A DNA stretch of 64,000 bases, taken from positions 219,536 to 283,535 of the forward strand of contig JAULBX010024405.1 in NCBI GenBank assembly GCA_032358255.1, written 5' to 3'. This DNA comes from Heterotrichella gracilis. Lineage: Eukaryota; Sar; Xanthophyceae; Tribonematales; Xanthonemataceae. The notes under the pieces were generated by a model. The model was given only the letters and a program-made list of their open reading frames with translations, made no database searches and was not told where the DNA came from. The translations under genes were made by a program, and so were the position numbers. Shown in pieces: positions 53,406 through 64,000 of the stretch (its first letter is position 1; every line of letters begins with the position of its first letter).

Positions 53406-55971
53406 TCACGTGAACACCACGGTGGGCTCTGGCAGCTCGATGCGGCCAGCAATGAGGTCCAGGTCTCTCTGGCCCTGTGGCGTGATCTTGCGCCCCCCCT
53501 TGGTCCCTTGGTACTTCTCCACCAGCCCGATGGTCTCAAGCTGCTTCAGGATGTGGCGGATGAGGCCGCCGGAGCCCACCTGGGAAAGGGGTGGAAGACA
53601 CGTTTGTTAGGCTGCTGACGGTGGCGTAAGAGTGTGAGGAACACACTAGGTGGTGCTGTCTATGGGAGGAAACGGGGTCTACAATTGCGCACAGAGGGGG
53701 GTGGAAGGCACCACGCTGTTTACAGACACGTCAGTAAAGCATGAACAGGGTGAGCAACAAGTCAGTGGCAGAAACAAGGAGCAAAAGCACAGCAATAAAG
53801 ATGGCAGGTCAAAACGGCTGCCAACTTGCCATGCTCGGGGATAAGATTGCCCCTAAACCCTGAGCCCTATCCCACCCCTATAGTGCTCGAGCATATATGA
53901 AATATAAACCCCAGACTCAAAAGCCACCTTGCAGTGCTCGAGGTCGGCCATGCCCTAACCCTAAGCCCTAAAGCAAAGCCCTAATCCCCAAGCGAAGCCC
54001 CACTTTGCAGTGCTCTGGCATGGCCTTACCACTAACCCTGAACCCAAACCTTGTAGTGCTCTGAGATGCCCTAACCCTACACCCTAAAGCAAAGCCCTCA
54101 ACCCTAGTCCTACCTTGTAGTGCTCTGGGATGGCCTTGCCCCTCTTGTTGGAGCGGCCTCCGTACTGGCGAGCCAGGGTGCCCACACCCAGGGCCTGGCG
54201 CAGGTACACCTTGCGGGCAATGGAGGCTGCAGGGGGGGGAGGTGGGTTTAGGGTTCATGCTTACGGTTTGGGATTAGGGCCAGGGTGCCTACGTCCAAGG
54301 GCCTGGCACAGATACACCAAAGGCTGCAGGGGAGGAGAATATGAGGGTTGAGGATTGAGGGTTTGGATATAAAAAAGGAACCGCTGAGGTATATGGTGCT
54401 GACAAATCATAGATGTGCGGGGATCATAACGATGCACCGTTTGAAAGACTAAAGCATGGGAGCACCTAAGCGCTGCAAAGCATGAACCCCACTTTGCGAA
54501 GGTTGAAAACGACGGCTTTTGCCACACTGTCTTGGCGCCATTACAAAAGCAAGCCATGCCCACTCTTGGAAGGGGTACATGACAGTGATGCACATCCACC
54601 CACAGCGATGCACATCCATCCCCACCCCACACCCCAGCAAGAGTGACGCACGTCCCCGCACACCACTGCGCCACCCCCCTCCTCAACCCTGCAGCCTTGT
54701 AGGTTATTGCAAACGCGGCGCTGCCTTCCTAATATGCCGCCACTAACTGCACCCCATCGCGGCTGCCGCAGTAGCCGCGTGCAAGTTCCCCATTCAGCTG
54801 TTCCCACGCTCGCTGATTCCAACATAACTGAACATCAGTGCGCTACACCTTATCTGCCCAAACATAGTCTGCACCTAGCAGCTTTGCTGCACCCAAAGCA
54901 CTTACCTTGGCCACTGCAAGTGCTGCAACCCATACTACTACCCTACCACTTGCAGGCAAGTGCCCGCTGCGTGTTTTTAAAGCAGTACTTGCCCATCCTC
55001 CACCACCACTCCCCTGCCCTAAGCTGCCTCAACACCTTCTGCAGCTCACTTGCCCCCATGTAGTACCCGTCTGCATCTTCACAAACTCCAACCAATCCTA
55101 AGGCGTACCTCCCCGCACAATACCCGTCTGCATCATAAATAACCCTAAACCCTGGACCCTGGACCCTGTCTGAAGCTCACCTGCCCGCACGTAGTACCAG
55201 TCGGCATCATAGGGAGCCAGCTCCTTGAAAGTGCCGGTCTTCACGATGTCAACCCAGCTGGGGAGTTGGATCTGCAGCAAGAAAAGCAGGGGTCAGCTCA
55301 ACAGTTCCAATTTTATGGTTCATACAGCAACCTGTACACTTACAGCACCCTGGCAGGCTGTGGAGGAAGCGCGTGGGTTCCTACTCCAATACCTGTGGTG
55401 CAAATCCACACAAATGAGGCTTGGGTGCTACATGCATGTACGCAGCACAAGAGCCCCAGCGATGGTTCTTGTACCTCATGAGCTGCTCTACAGCCCAACT
55501 CACAACCGCTATGGCCATCAAAATACTGAAGGAAGAAAAAAGGCCAGAGTGGGCCATGCAGCAAGAAGTTGCCCCGCTTATTGCATGCAGTATGCACAGC
55601 TGCTTGTGAACCCACAGGCCCAAAACGGCAGCTCCTACTCCCCGCAACCCATGGAATCCAGCCCCAACCGCCCACTGTACGTTCCCAAGTAGATGACTGC
55701 CCTCTGAGTGTGCACAAGAATCCATCTCCGATGGCCAATCCACAGCCAAAAACCACGGCTGCAACCCTGGCCGCCACCAAGTTGCAACAGGGTAGTATCG
55801 TCCCCGAACCGCTGCCCCTCGCGCACGCCGTTAACAGGCCCCACCACCCTTCCCAACCGGCCTCGCGCTGCCCTGCTGTACCTTGTCATTGGCCTTGAGA
55901 TGGGCTGCGTACGACTTGATGAACAGCTCGGGGGGCACGTCCCGCACCGCCTTGGGGGTGTATGTAGCCAT
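53406..55971 (-). CDS. RPS19: Ribosomal protein eS19 (RPS19), 155 aa
   Basis: Four exons, 55882-55971, 55181-55271, 54114-54226 and 53406-53579 (468 bases, phases fit). Family blocks in order: [90 protein letters not shown], and [17 protein letters not shown]. It is a small 40S subunit protein needed for 18S rRNA processing. The C-terminus has an extra [10 protein letters not shown] beyond the usual end. Echoes of exons 2, 3 and 4 surround it (53305-53390, 53925-54075, 54270-54335, 55030-55135). Confidence 0.95.
53925..54335 (-). repeat. Echoes around eS19 exon 3
   Basis: Three short copies of the exon 3' end and donor (ACCTTGxAGTGCTCxGxxxTGxCC) lie at 53927-53955, 54001-54025 and 54048-54075, each joined to CCCTAACCCTAAAGC sequence. 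One copy of the 5' end lies at 54275-54332. The span includes the real exon 54114-54226. Confidence 0.82.
55030..55135 (-). repeat. Two downstream echoes of eS19 exon 2
   Basis: GTAGTACCCGTCTGCATC (55060) and CACAATACCCGTCTGCATC (55116) repeat GTAGTACCAGTCGGCATC of the exon at 55191-55208. ACCCTAAACCCTGGACCC follows the second. Confidence 0.75.
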
Positions 55972-56937
55972 GTTGGCCAGGCACCCGTAGAACCAGCAGC
56001 TGCAGCCTGTTCGAGCAACGTGCAAAGAGGGAGACTCGGCGGCGCTGGCCAAGCTTTCACTGCCTGCGCTGGGCAAAAACGCCAGCAGCCGTTTTCGGCA
56101 GCCGGGACGCGTAATATTGATGACTGTACGAGCAGGTGATGGGCAGGCCAGGGGAAGTATAATATGACTATCTCAAGAAAAAAACCCTGCTGGTGCCACT
56201 CCAGGGTTTCGCTTTATGGCTCTGCTGGGTGTATCACACGCAGGATTGGCTGTCGCAGCTCGGCCTGAAATGCCACCCAGCTAGTCCTCAGCCCCTCACC
56301 CACCCACCCCCAGGGTCATCGGATGCCGTAGGGACATGCACTCCAACCAGGGCCCCTGCACGCCTCGCGAGTATCATGCCATACGACATCATGGCACTGA
56401 CTCTGATATTTTGTTGAATCTTACATCTTCTGGTCCAGCAGTACCGCTAGGTGCACCAAAGGGAGGAAATGTCATGGAATATAACATCTGGGCGCTGTGC
56501 ACAGCCTAAAGGTTTAGCAATAGCTGAGCTGCTCCCAAGGTCGCGAGGGTGCAGCAAAGCCCTCATTCACAGATATGGTCCTCACATGAAAAAAAAACAC
56601 TCAAGCTTCCAGACCCTTGCGAGGGTGCAGCAAACCCCTCCATCGCGGTATGGTCCCCTAAATATGTAAAGAATAAATCACTGAATGAGCAGACAAGGCG
56701 TAGGCATCCTGGCTGCTTACGCTGCCTGAACTGAAGACAGTGGGTGCAATACCAGTAGACTATACAAAAATAAAAAGTGCCAGAGCACACCATGACTGCC
56801 CCTGCTGAGAGTGATCCCATCCCCACCCGCCTTGTAGTCCCAGAAGTATTGGCGCGTGGTTTGGACTAGCTCAAATGGCGCGACATGCTGTACCAAAATC
56901 GAGAAACCAGCAGCTCAGCAAGAGAGGCTACCCCTCT
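55972..56937. other. Spacer between eS19 5' end and helicase 3' end
   Basis: eS19 promoter and helicase 3' flank. An echo of the last helicase exon (GGCGCGTGGTTTGGACTAGCT) is at 56848-56880. Imperfect copies of TGCGAGGGTGCAGCAAA lie at 56541-56560 and 56618-56636. No gene is seen. Confidence 0.5.
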
Positions 56938-63915
<6,978 letters not shown>

Positions 63916-63978
63916 GCCGCGTGAAGGGGGGGAGAGGACGGGGGCATGGGGGGAGGGGAGAGGGGTCGTGGTGCGTGG

Positions 63979-64000
63979 CTGTGTGTGTGTGTGTGTGTGT
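63979..64000. repeat. GT dinucleotide microsatellite, cut by the window end
   Basis: About 10 GT units up to the last base. Confidence 0.9.

Overview
This window is nuclear DNA of a photosynthetic eukaryote, most likely a green alga. The protein-coding genes are split by spliceosomal introns (GT-AG, one clear GC-AG). The tRNA gene carries an intron next to its anticodon. The families are of plant/green-algal type: a GT14 (DUF266) glycosyltransferase, an LRR receptor kinase with a plant-style C-x-W-x-x-I-x-C N-cap, and an eS19 ribosomal protein. Introns are littered with the telomere-type heptamer TTTAGGG and its complement. I cannot name the species from sequence alone. All exon borders below were read by eye from splice signals, reading-frame phase and family motifs, and may be off by a base or two.

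Layout: GT14-like glycosyltransferase (minus, runs off the left edge to about 4.0 kb); a 5 kb stretch with no gene I can support; a membrane-anchored P-loop ATPase in 13 exons (plus, 9.1-16.2 kb); a coiled-coil protein with a Ser-Glu tail (plus, 17.6-19.4 kb); an intron-containing tRNA-Ser(UGA) (20.7 kb); a TMEM186-like membrane protein (minus, 21.4-23.1 kb); kinetochore SPC25 (plus, 24.1-25.4 kb); an LRR receptor-like kinase (minus, 27.1-37.3 kb); a second coiled-coil protein (plus, about 39.5-40.2 kb); a J-domain/enoyl-reductase (MECR-like) fusion (minus, 42.3-50.7 kb); SEC61 gamma (plus, 51.8-52.2 kb); eS19 (minus, 53.4-56.0 kb); and a DHX33-like DEAH helicase (minus, 56.9-63.9 kb). These are mostly unrelated housekeeping or signalling genes, with no operon-like logic. 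Several neighbours are divergent or convergent pairs.

The outstanding feature is structural. In most of the long genes, the introns hold degenerate copies of the adjacent exon edge together with its splice site ('echo' copies), usually separated by TTTAGGG/CCCTAAA blocks. Copies of an exon 3' end plus donor lie downstream of that exon. Copies of a 5' end plus acceptor lie upstream. Up to five echoes follow one exon, and one array has an exact 120-bp period. SPC25 and SEC61G introns lack both echoes and telomere motifs. I read this as local tandem duplication of exon-intron borders with breakpoints in telomere-like blocks, a possible route of intron growth. Introns and spacers also carry several MITE-like inverted repeats and perfect palindromes.
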